This document shows positions 1-13,224 of a stretch of DNA of 64,000 bases, piece by piece. Every line of letters starts with the position of its first letter. Within the stretch, counting starts at the first letter, position 1. The notes below the pieces were generated by a model. It was not told where the DNA came from, ran no database searches, and was given only the letters and a program-made list of their open reading frames with translations. Source of the DNA: Rotaria sp. Silwood1 (Eukaryota; Rotifera; Eurotatoria; Philodinida; Philodinidae); contig CAJNOP010000217.1 in the NCBI GenBank assembly GCA_905250075.1, positions 140,037-204,036 on the forward strand. Reading direction: 5' to 3'. Both the position numbers and the translations under genes were made by a program.

Positions 1-178
1 AAGAGAACAAAAACTGTTTGGGTACTCAGGCATTTTGAGTACTTATATTTCGATACATTTAGCTTCAGTTTATGGTCGCCAAGAGTATGTAGACAAATGC
101 CGGTATTATTTAGATGTTTTGAGAATGAAATTTCAGTAGCAATTGTTTTCAATGCAGCATCAGTTATTCACTTTCCAG

Positions 179-1497
179 AGCTGAAAACTATAACCTTCTA
201 GCTGCGTTCTTTCTACGGTCATCGAATTTACAATGGAATTCATTCATTCTACGGATTGACAGTAAGTATCTTGACAACTTTACAATAATATTTCTTTTAC
301 TAGTTTCTTTGAACAATTCATTTAGTAAATAGTCTTCTTCAGTCCGTTCTTGAATGCATTCTAATATTCATTGTCTTCAATTCTTTTAGTCACAAATCTA
401 CCTTCAGTGCTGTCAAAATATTCGAGTGCACTAATGCCAAATAGCCCACAGTTTTCTCGGCCCAATGGTAATATTCAAGATTACTACTACTATCAAGCTA
501 TTCGAGTTACTGTGGCCACAAGTGAAACTTACTCTTTTGAAAGTGTATCTGGTATCAGCACTATGGGCTATTTGTACGACACATATTTTGATCCGTCAAA
601 TCCCTTGGCAAATATCATCGTCTCTAGTGATAATGGTAGCACACAAAGAGCGTTTCGTATCAGCTCTCTTCTTTCATCTGCCCGTACATATATTTTGGTT
701 GTCACCACGTTTCAAGCATCTGTCACGGGAGATTTTTGGATATTAGTTCATGGTCCAGCTTTGGTCGGTCTTACATCAATTACACCACCAACTGGTAAGT
801 TAGTTAAGATTTAATAGATCTCTACTTCGCTCAGCACTTCATCAGAAAAGCAATTTTTCTTCGTATGTGAAATTACTCTATGTTTTATTATTGTGTTGAT
901 GCTAGTTGTGAGAAGACATTCATTTGTAAATAGATTCGGGTCCCGAAATTTACACCAACACAGATTCTTCGATGTTTTTTAATTGATACCATACAGATTT
1001 TCGCACAATATGTGTTTCTGATTGACATGCGCAGTTTTTGGTTGGTTCTTCTGATCTTGTCCATGATTTGTACTTCTCTTTGAATTGTTTTAAATGACAC
1101 TGGAATCACGACAGGTCTTGCTTGTATCACAATATTTGTCAGGCTTTATTTTTACTATATTTTCTAAATATTTGTTTTTCACTTTTTAAAATCAATGCAG
1201 GTTTGCTGACAACAAAAATTACGCTATTTCTTTGTAATATCTGTTAATGATCTTTGAGTAAACGCTTTCGAGAATAAAATATACTCTGTTGCTAATAGAA
1301 ACATAATCAATTCTTATGCTTACTTATAAACTAAGTATTTAGATGTTTCCTAATCATTTTGAAATTTGAATTCATATAATGATGATAGTGGTAACATTGT
1401 ACAGTTTATGATAATTATTACCCTTTAATCTAAATTCACAAACTATTTAGGCTCTACAACAGCCATTCCAATTTCTACGACCAAGACCAACAAGTAA
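179..1497 (+). CDS. 3' end of a secreted/surface beta-domain protein gene (partial, at least 3 exons)
   Basis: Three exons join in one frame with GT-AG introns: about 179-261, 390-794 and 1451-1497 (stop TAA 1495-1497). The main exon encodes a Ser/Thr/Tyr-rich stretch with a run of four Tyr, then YLYDTYFDPSNP and ending TYILVVTTF..TGDFWILVHGP. I recognise this as the kind of repeated beta-sandwich module found at the ends of large extracellular proteins in bdelloid rotifers; that is recall, not a search. The last exon adds a short Thr-rich tail (GSTTAIPISTTKTNK) and the stop. The first exon (179-261) is inferred from an upstream acceptor (ttccag), a donor (gtaagt) and an open phase that matches the next exon; it is the least certain. 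The start and most of the protein lie left of the window. Function: probably extracellular, otherwise unknown. Confidence 0.7.
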
Positions 1498-2110
1498 CGT
1501 TCATCGTCAAGCGATTCACTTAGCCCTAGACTGATAGAATACATGTACGGATGTAATAGCATAAAAAGCTACATTAAAAAAGTAATACGCAAAATTGATA
1601 ATATAACCAGTATATCTTAGGCGAGCAGAAAACTTAATTCGGAGAATTCTCACTCTAAGTAAAGATAATGCATTTTACAAATTTAATTTTTTTTGTCGTT
1701 TTTGTTTTGTTTTTTTTTGCTTTTATAAATATAAATAGCGCTCAATAAGATTAGACAAGAATACGATTTTTTTTGTAATTATATTGGCGCTATTTGTACG
1801 TACAAAAATATGAATTATATTATTCATAAAATTTGAGTTTTATTAATCAATATTTTATGCTTCAATTCGCGCATTAATTCTAAACTATTAATAAATTAGA
1901 TATTCATTGATACAATACAACATTGCACAATCAATCCTACAATAATGAATAATTTAAACGATTTCTTTAAATCCATCCTGCTCATTTGGTCTGACTCTCA
2001 CTAATTAAATGCTTTTGTAAGCGGTTTTACACCACTACCCGAATTATAGTTATTTCATTAACACATTTTATCGATGATTATTATGGGTTCATTTACATCA
2101 GTCTTTAGAT
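1498..2110. other. AT-rich intergenic, no gene seen
   Basis: 3' flank of the first gene. It contains poly-T/A runs and no open frame with recognisable protein content on either strand. Confidence 0.6.
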
Positions 2111-2450
2111 GGTCATTTGTGCCATAGTTACCGGAATAGTTGTTTGTACCATGGTTGCTATATGGTCACCTGTGCCATAGTTACCGGAATAGTTGTTTGT
2201 ACCATGGTTGCTATATGATCATCTGTGCCATAGTTACCGGAATAGTTGTTTGTACCATGGTTGCTATATGGTCATCCGTGCCATAGTTACGTGGTCGTTT
2301 GTACCAAAAAAATGACCGTTTGTGCCATAGTTATATGCTCATTTGTACCATAGTTACCTAGTTCATTTTAGTAAAAAAATAGCCGTTTGTGCCAAAAAAA
2401 TGGTCACTTGTGCCAAAAAAATGGTTACATGTGCCAAAAAAATGGCCATT
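2111..2450. repeat. 53-bp minisatellite and degenerate GTGCCAAAAAAATGG repeats
   Basis: Units beginning with variants of GGTCATTTGTGCCATAG start at 2111, 2164, 2217 and 2270, an exact 53-bp period for three full copies. The array then decays into shorter copies of TTTGTGCC followed by a run of A and ATGG, and is followed by a (GACA)n microsatellite at about 2465-2485. An open frame over the 3' part (2343-2525) reads a repeated CAKKMVT motif and is a by-product of the repeat, not a gene. Confidence 0.85.
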
Positions 2451-2529
2451 TTGACCGCGTTACCGACAGACAGACAGACAGACACAGGTGAATTTCGGTT
2501 TCTAGACCCTAGCCTTTCAGTCTAGGGAA

Positions 2530-5500
2530 CAATCTGATTACCTTAAGTACTACTCTGAAGTCATCGGCATCAATTAAAGCAAGCACAATAGCACTATCAA
2601 GTAAGTTGATCGATTGATATACATGGATTAGTAGACAACGGCATACATCAAACCGATAGTTATTCATAATCTATTAAATATCCATGAAAATAAATATTTC
2701 ACGTTGCTCTTGAGAGTTTGAAATTAGTCGCAAGTTCTGCGTCCGAACCATCTTCATAGCATATACTGTGCTTTTTACCGATCTCAGATAAGTCTATCGA
2801 ATGAATTGAACATACTAATAACGTACTCTGTCTCATGGTTACGAATCATCGTTAGTTTCTCGCTCTGATCTATTGTTACTTTAGGAAATTCTCATTAATA
2901 CCTATTGATTATTGAGAGATGCTCTAATAAAAACAGTGCCACAGAAAGTGAAGAATGCTATCTACAGAAAATAAATACCTTTTAAAGTGTTTCAACATTG
3001 CACAAAATGATGGAATGAAAAATATTTTGCTTTGAATTGTTTGATATTCTGTCATTCTCAACTATTCAATCATTGCTCACTAACATTCCACGGCATTGTT
3101 TACTTTTGATCCATTAGCAATCTAGACATGACTATGAATCGAATATCGTTTTCAATAGATTCTTTTCTGTTATCAAGCTACATTAGCTTGGCAGAATAAG
3201 GAGTTAATCATAGAATACGAATTGATCGACAATTATGAAACTTTTTTCTAATATGCTTGTATAAGAAATATTAGCGAACATGCTATTCGACTTGGTATTC
3301 ATTATATACACTTTGAATACTATGCAAACTGTCTTTTAGTTATTTGTATTCTGATCATGTCAATACTACGAGTGTTTCAACAACGTCTCTTCTAATCGAA
3401 CGACAATCAAATTGATCGAAAGTTTCTAATTTGTTCAAACCATCAGTTCATCATTTTTTCCAATAACAGTAAACCAATTGTTCACATTTCAATGATTTAT
3501 GCAGTCTTAACTCTTCGTTCTTTATATCGAATATTGATTGCTTTTTGATTAAAAGTTATCAATATTACCATTTTCTTTGGATTATTTCTACTACGCTCAG
3601 ACTTTCCTCCTATGATGGAAAAATTGTTTTTACTTATGCTTATTCTACATGAATGAAATATTGGATGGTATGTCTTTGTTTCAGTAAATAAATTTTACTT
3701 GAAATGAAGTTGTCGACTTTAGCTTTCGTGAAACCTGTTCACTCATACTACATAAAAATCGAAATGAAATATATTGGGTATGGGTGGGTGTGTATCAAGA
3801 GTAGTCATACCTACACCCATATTCTTTTTCCAAAGAAATATCTTTAATCGTTTTTTAAACATCTTTCATATTCCATTTAAGATGATTACCAAAATTGTAT
3901 TTAAAGACAAAATTAAGTCTTCATTATAATGATATAATTGATTCTGTATATTTTTAACAAAGATTTTTTCTTTTGTGATCAACTGAAAATATTATTTTTT
4001 TGATTCCAAAGAATAAATTATATTGGTTTGACATGAGAAGTTTGATTAAAATATAAATATTTGATTAAACAAAGTTTTTCCTTTAAAAAATAAGAATGGA
4101 AGTTATATGTATAAGTTCATATCGATGGTGGTAATAGGAGATTTTTCAAGATTTCTTTCGAAATATCCAGGATTTTGAAATATTTTAAATTTAAAAAAAT
4201 GTAGAAATCGATCCTATAAAATATATCAATACGAAATGATTTAGTCAGCTTCATAAAATTCCCACACACACGCATATCTATTATTGAAATACAGCTAAGA
4301 TAACTCAAAAATATGGCAAACTATATCAGCGATTGTTTGAGTTTTTATCTTCAAAGTCAGTGGCAAGTGGTAGCTTAACTAATCAGCACATATTCTTTCT
4401 TCAAAAATGATTGATTTTCTTTTTAATCAATAAAATAGATCGAACATTCTATGTTTTGTATTTATGCAATGTATTGTATTCGAATTCAGATACAAACATC
4501 GTTTCTATGCCGCAATACTTATATGAATAATTGAACAGTAATGTGTTGTGAAGCATTACAAAGCTGTTTTTCTTCATTGAAGCCATAAGATGAGGAAGTA
4601 GACTGACCATATTCACCCTCTCTTTCTCAAAGTTTCACATATTGAAATGAATTCATCTATGATTAGTCTATCATATCCAAAAACAAAAAGTAAACTTCAA
4701 TTTTTGAAAAACTCATCATCAAATATTTATTCATAAGTCAATCGCTTTATATGAAAATGATTTCTATTGTCAACTTATTAAAAACAAAAATAATTGATGT
4801 ATAAATTTCATTCTTATGAATTATTATCTACTGTTAATAGATGTTGATGAAAACAAGACGCCACTCACAATATGTTTCAATTAGTATGAAAGAAGAGCAA
4901 AGAGCAGCTATCTTCAAGTCAGTTGTGTTCCATCCAAATATCGCATTAAATTAATATCACATGTATACCCGTCATCGTCCATGATGAGCGAATGATCATA
5001 CTATAAGATATTTTGTACAGTATACGAAGGAGGAGAGATATGGCGAAGGAGTCCTCAAGTTCCACAATAAAAAGAGTAGGACATAACTTTAAGTGTTTTT
5101 CTGAATATGTCTGTCACGTGTATAGCCACGTGACAAAAAAAAACTTTTTTAGATTGAGCTCTAATTTTCACAGTAGTATGACCTGTAATCAAGCTCAATA
5201 ATATCTCATATGATAGCGCATGAAAGGAGCTACAAAATGACTACTTATTTTCTACTAAAAAAAATTTGTTAAAAAAAAGTTTATCACAAACAGTGAGTTT
5301 TTTTTCTGTTCTTTGATTTCTATTGCGAGTCCACTGTGGGTGAAGTATCGAATTTCTATCACTTTACTTCAATATTCATTTTAGATTGTGTTTTATAAAA
5401 TGATCAGTCATCTACGAAAACTTTTAGCAAATAAAAAATTCAATTGCATCACAACTTATTCCTGATTGCGACGAAAATAAAAAAAAACGAAGTAGTACCT

Positions 5501-6612
5501 GTATATAGAGTCACTAATATATGCACATTATGCCATAAACTGCATAAATGATATTTACATCAACACAAAGATTTTTTCAGAAACTTTTTTTTTATTTATT
5601 TCTTTTCTTTCATGCGTATTTAAGAAAATATTTTTATTAAAAGTTCTTTTTCAAAATATTCTTGATATTTATAGTGCCATTTCAAATGAATCATCAGTCT
5701 TATCTTTTCGCAATCACAAAATTACTGAACTACGCCATTTAAAAACATCGATTGCATAACATGTTCTTTTATCAAGTATATGTTTTTTTGCTACTGGTTG
5801 TCCTTAAAAATAAGTATACCCTCATAATGGAAAAATGACGTACTTACGTGGGTGAAATGCGTTCGAGGGTGATATTTTCGAGGACGTACTCAGAGTGCAG
5901 AAATGAGTAAGCATGCAAACAAACATGAATCATAAAAACAGAATAGAAAAAAGTTTTCATTCGATTATCATGCCTCTGATTACGATGACGTAGTTATGAA
6001 TAAGTATACGTCATCAATATGGGATATGCAAATAGTACCCAAAATATTCCTTATCATAATTACTGAGAAAAAATTTGAAGTATAATATATAGGTATTCAA
6101 AATGAATTTTTCCGTCATTTTGTTTCTGGTGAATAATAATTGATCAGGATTACTAAACCAGTAGGTATAAAACTTCCACGACCAGTCTATATCCATTTTA
6201 AACAGTCAAAATGAAAAATGCACGATCCATGTTTTTTCTTCAACATATCTTCAAGGTAAGAAAACGAATTATTCTAAAACATTTTTATAGTTTGATTGTC
6301 ATACTTCGTAAAACTCATGATACAAGGTTAGAATAAATATAATAGAGTCGTTTTTATTATGAAAAATGAACGAACTTTATATTAAATAATGTTTTGTTGC
6401 ACTTTTATAAATTTTCATTACTATCTGTTATATAACAGATCAATAATAAAAACAACTTTATAGTAAAGAATAAATATTCTATTTGATATTCGATATCTGA
6501 TCCATGTCGTCAGGTTTTTTAATTATTTTTTCTATTAAATTACTATTTTCTGCTTTTGAAATAGTCGAATACTACTCAACAAATTCGAACGTTTAATATA
6601 GTGCAAAATATA
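2530..6612. other. Gene-poor AT-rich stretch
   Basis: No coding region supported. Short open frames (for example 4117-4308 minus, 5013-5201 plus, 6014-6196 minus) show no domain, splice context or conserved composition. It holds one G-rich/C-rich hairpin at 3775-3832, listed separately. Confidence 0.5.
3775..3832 (+). repeat. G-rich hairpin with TATCAAGAGTAGTCA core
   Basis: A G-rich arm (ATGGGTGGGTGTGTAT) and a C-rich arm (ATACCTACACCCAT) flank a core TATCAAGAGTAGTCA at 3793-3807. The same core in the same hairpin context recurs at 44174-44188 and 54493-54507. Confidence 0.75.
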
Positions 6613-6620
6613 TTGTCAGA

Positions 6621-6863
6621 CAGTGTTTCTAATGGAATTCTAAAACAAAATGTACACAGACATTTACATCACCGAAGTGAAGCGAAAGAGCAAAAAAAAA
6701 AAAAAAGAAAAACTTCTAGTATGAACAAAGATATTTTATAAAATTTTCCAGAATAATGTACACGCTGCTTTTTTAAGTAAAGTGTACAGCAGCGTGTATT
6801 TTCATAGCTGCAGATGTTTGTACATTTTGCTTCCGCTGTGTACACTTGCCATTAGAAACTCTG
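6621..6863. mobile_element. 243-bp hAT-type MITE with exact 8-bp target duplication
   Basis: Terminal inverted repeats CAGTGTTTCTAATGG (left) and CAGAGTTTCTAATGG (right end, reverse complement) differ by one base. They are flanked by the exact direct repeat TTGTCAGA at 6613-6620 and 6864-6871. An 8-bp target duplication with CA-starting ends is the hAT pattern. Inside are inverted copies of AAATGTACAC-type sequence and a GTACACGCTGC hairpin. There is no coding capacity, so it would need a transposase elsewhere. Confidence 0.85.
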
Positions 6864-7228
6864 TTGTCAGATATCACCTGACCTTTTTCTATTGGTTAAG
6901 TCTTATAGCCAATGACTATTTCTTTAACACCATAATTAAACTCAAAAAAAAAATGAGAATGGTCATTATATCTCATATAGAATACTTGAGGACTCAATTT
7001 GAGTCATTCTTATATGATAAACTAATGAATTAGGTACGCAATAATGAGATTCTCAATTTTTAAGCTCTATATTTATTTTATTGAGCTATATATAAATATT
7101 ACGATAGTTATTGGTTATTTTTTCGACAAATAATCGTATTACTTCGTATTCATCGTCTGATTCATAATAGATTTTTCTCCTCTTTATAGATAAAAAACAG
7201 TAGGATCAAAATCATCAGATATCAGTAG

Positions 7229-7863
7229 CAAGGTTTCGAATTCCATTCGAAAACAAAATATTTTCGTACACTGTGTTTAACTTAGTAAAATGTACGTGTA
7301 CACTTAGCTTTCACAAGCAAAGTGTACAGATTTAAGTTTGTCATATAATCTAGAAAAAATAAACTTTCTTCCATTTTTATATCTGTTCAGGAATATAAAA
7401 CAAATGTATAAGATAAAATAAACAACACATATACATACAATTATTACGTAATCTGATATCAGTAAGAACATATTTGCGAAAAGAGGTACACATGAACATT
7501 CTACTTTAGCCAAAAAATTAATCAAAAGTTTGATCAGATGAACCACGATCTGCTACTGAAACTTCATTTTTACTAAACAATTCAATTAATGTTACTTGAG
7601 TTTTATTCATCTGGAACAAAAATAAAAAATAAAAAATTTCATTATTGATGTAATGAAAATATTGAATTAACAAACAATCTACCTGTGTATGTTAAAATAT
7701 GAGTTTATATCCAAATAGATTGTTCGAGAAAAAAACAAAATGTTAATTTCGTAAACCTAGTGTATTGAGTACATGCTACTTTTGTCAACAGTGTGTATTT
7801 TGCATTTAGCAAGGATTTCGTACATTTTGATTCTGCAGTGTACATTTGCTATTCGGAACCTTG
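7229..7863. mobile_element. 635-bp hAT-type MITE related to the one at 6621
   Basis: Ends read CAAGGTTTCGAAT (left) and CAAGGTTCCGAAT (right, reverse complement), followed by AAAACAAAAT and GTACACTG blocks as in the 6621 element, so the two are one family. The flanks ATCAGTAG (7221-7228) and ACCAGAAG (7864-7871) match at 6 of 8 positions, consistent with an older insertion. The interior includes a GTACAC..GTGTAC hairpin and no gene. Confidence 0.65.
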
Positions 7864-10800
7864 ACCAGAAGTATATTAATTATAACGTAGATTACTGAAT
7901 CTTTCTCTGTCTAAATAATGATAATCATGGTTCTTTCGTTTCAGCAGCAATCGAATCGATCTTGTCATGTTCAATAATTGAACAGTAATTTCTGGAATTT
8001 TCTTTTCTAAGGGAAAAGAAAAAATGTAAAACTAGTAGAACATATTACAAATTGACATTAAAACTATCATGAAAATTATAAGCTATCTGGACTTACTGTT
8101 ATCATACAACAAATATTTCGTTGTTTTTCTTTATACAATCTTTGAAATACTTTGTTACTACCTAAGGAACATCTATTCTTAGTTAACGAAAAATTCGTAT
8201 TGTTACCAATATGCATTTACTAGTACAAAGTTATTAAGTTATTTATACTTGACAATAAATAAACTAATGGATTCTTTTGAATATATTATTTGAGAAGTAA
8301 TAGTTATACATTCATTACGACATCTGGGTAATATTCTGTATTAGAATTCATTGGTTTTAAAATATATGATCCAACTGATATCGAATTTCGAGTGCATTTA
8401 CATGGAAGATTATTTTCAATTCCAAGTTAGTTTATGTTCATCCATGCAGATATACACACATTGGAAAATTTTATCGATAAAAACAATCAATCAATAGAAA
8501 TTGAAATAGAAGTTGGATGTTTAAAACTTTGATGATAATGTATTAAATTATACATTAAATAACCAAATGTGATGGACAATAAGGAAGTAGAAGAATGAAT
8601 TTAAGAGACTCTATGGCGTTAAGAATACGACAAATCATCAGTGAACAAATTAGAATTGTCGTTTTTTTTCGCTTGTAAAAAGTCATTGTATTTTTTCTTA
8701 AATTCATTAAAATTCATGATTTTGATATCAACTTTAACTCAAAAAATAACTAATTTACTCTAGCAGTTCAATTATTTACATGATACGAAAGACGATAGAA
8801 GAAACAAATAGTATCAATACCTATAGAATTGTCTTTATATTTCCTAATTACGAATAAGACGTACAAACTACAGTAAAAGTTCTTGTTATTGTGCATTCAT
8901 GCCGCGACGGAGATATAAAATGTTAGTTACGGGGAGCAAATTTTTAAAAACCTTGAGTTATTGAATTCAACTTTCGAGTTTGATATGTGTGATAGATGCA
9001 GACGTACAGAAAAAAAATAGCATCCCTAAAAAATGTTTTTGTTAAAGATTTAGCAGTATTTTGCATTTCTCTCCGAAACAATTTCTTATTTTCTTCTCAT
9101 CGTTCCTCGAAGAAGTGATACAACGGATTACATAAAAACTTCAATGTCTTAACTGTTTGCCGATTCATATATGGTTTGATTTGAGATTTCTCACAATATT
9201 CTCTCAATTCTTCTTCTAGAGGTTTTTCGTTTCAGTGACCAATTTCTTTTAAATATAGCCGTTTATCTCATCTAATTATAGAATTGTTGTTAAAATGTTT
9301 GATTTTGTTTTAATCCGAAAATTTTGACGTAGAGAGGGAAGTAAATTGAGCATTCATATATATACAAGTATTATTCCTAATGAAATAATCAAACGTTAAA
9401 GTTTCAAAAAAATTCTCATCCTTTCATCACCACGTTCATACTTAGTTTAAAAAAAAAACTTTTCATGTCTAAAACATTTATCTTTTCTTTTGAATGTATC
9501 AATAAAGGCTAGAATCTAATTAGAATTTCTACATATAACATCTGATATGACACTTTCTACGTTGAGAAAATCATGAGATAGTGTAGAATCTAAAAATGAT
9601 TGATAAACTTCTGTCAATTTCGATGATCCAAGATAGCTCGAAAATAGTTTTCAATTATTGGAAACATGGCGTTCAACATCATTCTCTCTTTGGCTACTCC
9701 TTCTCGACAGACACTGAAGTTTCTTATACATATCTTCGATATTCACATGGTTTCCTATACGTATCATTCAAAATTATATTCTATTCGTACCTAAAATAGC
9801 CGCAATCGTATTCGATTCATACTGATATTTTACAATATGTATAGACTATTATCTCTACATAAATTTAGGAAAAAATAGATAAAAACATTCATATGATTAT
9901 TAAATTTAAACATAAAGAATTAAGAATATAGGCAGTCTTGTCAACACCAATAAGTATCTTTCGAGTTGTCACCATCCAATCTTCAATGCACTGAATGAGT
10001 ATTCATATTAGTATTCTTTAGATTTTATTCATATGGGTATCTCTCTCATGGTTGTAGTACACTGATTTATTTACTTCAATTATATTCGAGATAAGAGTAA
10101 ACATATTATTTAAAAACGAAGTCTGTAAAATATAGATGCTAAGTATTATCAAAGTATACAGTTAGCTTCCGAACAGTATACACATATTTCTAGCTATAAT
10201 AAATAATAAAAAAGCATATATTTAGTTATTTTTTCAGTTCAATGGTGAGACTTTTGATTTAGAACTTTTACATAGATAATTAAAACAAATGACTGATCTT
10301 ACTTGACTTAAATTTTAACATTATTGTATAGTATCATTCTGAACAATCAATTATTTTGCACTTGCATCTATCAACTGTATCTTTGCACTTCCGTTGTTTT
10401 TATCAATATAAGTCTCGCTTGAAATGATTCTTACAAAAATTAGAAAAAAAAAACAACTGAAATCATAGGATTTTTGTTGTCCAATTACAATCAGACCTTG
10501 AACAAAGAGAATATGCCTCAAATTTCAGATTTAAAATGAAATTAAAAACAGAAGTGTATTACTGTGAGATACATCTACTTCTTTCCAGAATGTAAATTAT
10601 GACTCATGATTAATATTCTCCAATATAAACATCAAAATAAATGTACTTTTCGAGGTTATTGAGTTTTTTTTAAGTGCATTTTTATTATTACACCAAGGAA
10701 GACAATTTTCTTTTGCGTTCTAGGCAATTTTGTTATTTCTGTATATATATCACATCTAACTTGCATCGAACGAAGAATTTGTAATTGCGTCGTATTTAAA

Positions 10801-13220
10801 CGATGAGTTTCCAACTGTGACAAAAAAATTTGTCATACTTACTTCACTTGAACTGAGTACGAAATAACTATAAATTAATTGATGATGTTAAAAACAAAGT
10901 ATATATTTATAGTTAGTTTTTTATTTTCAAAATATTTCAATCTTTTTAAAATATAAACATAAGAAGTTCTATAGAAAAATCAAGCATTATTTTTTTTCTT
11001 AATATTTTACTATTATATATTAATAAGAGAAATACTTCATGTAAAGACAATTTTAATTCTAATCAGTGTTAGATTCATACAGAATCAAACAAAAACTTTA
11101 CACTACTGAGTTTTTAAATATCAAGTTTCAGTATTCTCTGTGAATTAGTATAAAATCGATTCGATTAGTAATGCTAATCTCAAAGAAGAATTTATTAAAC
11201 AAATATCATAAGCATAGTGGTACATAGAACAGTAGGACCAACTCGCGACCTTTAAACGCCATTAGAGAGATGTTATGAGGATTTATTCTTTGAGATTTAT
11301 TCCTTATATTGAAACAATCAGAGTCTGGATGAACTATTCTGCATACTATACTAGTTTTTTCGTCATAATCTTGCCTTCATTTTTCAGTCTTACACTTTAT
11401 GCCACAATGATAAACAAAATTGGACAAAATCTCGTATCTAATTCTATGGTTCTATGTAAAGTATTAACAAAAGATTAGTGCTTGATTTTTCTAAATAATT
11501 TCTGTTTCTGCGCAAAAAAAAAGACTGAAATGTTTTTAACAATGAAATATTATCTATCAGTTACTATATCGTTTTTAATGTCATAGATTATTTAATATTT
11601 GTTTAGTATTAAGTTGAATTAAAGTAGTTACGACACAATTTCATGACGAAGATACAATTTCGTGACTTTCATTTGATTACGACATAGTTTCGTCAAAATC
11701 GTTGAAAAAGTTGCAATTTCATCGTGTTTGGAGGATTCAGTTGCAAATTTGATGTTGGCATTTGTTAAAACTACTTTTCAAATGTTACTGAGTAGGATAG
11801 CCAACAGAATCTTACAGAATAAGACTTTTTCATATTCTCGTTCTACCCTATTCTAAGACTTCCAGGCTTTGATACATGTCAACATGAAGTTTTCTTCATG
11901 ATATTTCAGCTTATTTTACTGATTTCAAACAATAATCTCTCACTAGCTTCCCAATCATCTTAACGTTTGAAACTAAGGTTCAATAAAAAAAAATGTCAAT
12001 AAAAGCAAATGCAGATGAAGAACATTCGGAACGATTAAGATTTTTTTTTGTAAGGATTTTTGCATAGTATTTATTATTAAATAAATATATATGAACGAGA
12101 AAAAAAGTTTACTTTCAATGATATATTATTCGAGTAAAATAAACAATTAATAAATTGTTTATCAACTAAACAGATTGAAAATAATTTCAATGAAACACTT
12201 TACTGAATTTCTAGTTTCATCGATCGATGCAACATCGATACGACGTATACGTGATAATAATAATAAAAGTTACTATTTTATCATTTTATTTAGAATCAAC
12301 AAATTATCTGTATTAAGATTCATTAATAACAATTTGATGTTTTTTATCGATCATTTCATCTAACAAAATGACTTATTTGAAAATATTCGAACTGATCTGC
12401 GACAAATAATGTATGAAATACGTATTCTGGTGAGTATAATTCTAAATTAATAAGAAAAATAAATCATCTCTATGAACCTTATGTTCGCTAGTTTATTTAA
12501 TTTGAAAAACAAAGAATTTAAGAATCGAATCTTATTTTAATCAGACGTAATATCTGCTATTATTTTCTATTAAAATAAATAATGATCATAACAATTTTCT
12601 TCAATAGTTCCAGAACTGATGTCACGCCTCCCCTCCTCTTTGAGAAAAGCTCGTATGCTTTTAGATGCTGAAAAATATGAGTTTTCTAAATTTCCGCCAT
12701 GTTCCTTTGAGTTTCTATAGTTATCTGCAGGATTAAAGCAAATACAAAATATCTTTCAGCGTTCTCAAATCGTTTTAAGTAGATATAAAATATTGAATTT
12801 ATTTTTTTTTGCGTATCTTTTACGAACAAGAAAAAGATAGTGCTTGTCAATATTCTTGAATATCGTTTTCGGCATTACTAAATTGATTTTTAGAATGTTT
12901 TGAGTCAATCTTGCAGGAGACATCCTTTTTTTTTCGATCTTGTTTTACTTTTGAGTGTGAATGTCAGTGTGCATATGACTGAGCAAAAGATCTCTACAAA
13001 CACCTATATCCTTACAAGAACTGAGTTTCTATGTTATTATTCTTCGATATTTGCCGATTTAACCTGATTAAAACATTAATATGTAAGTTTTTCTTACTAG
13101 ACCATTTCTGTAAATTCAGATAAAAATCAGCACTATGCCATCGTTTGAAATAAATTAAAACTTTTACCGTTAAATATTAATCCTTAAATAAGTCGGAAAA
13201 AAATCAGTTCTCTTCACAAA
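7864..13220. other. 5.3-kb stretch with no recognisable gene
   Basis: AT-rich sequence with only short unconvincing open frames (9596-9799, 11275-11478, 12175-12363 on plus). A few loosely repeated ACGACAYARTTTCGT-like motifs occur at about 11630-11730. I see no RNA gene, transposon end or splice-linked exon set. Confidence 0.45.
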
Positions 13221-13224
13221 TTAG

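Noticed and set aside
2343..2525. CAKKMVT repeat peptide
   Set aside because: By-product of the GTGCCAAAAAAATGG repeat.
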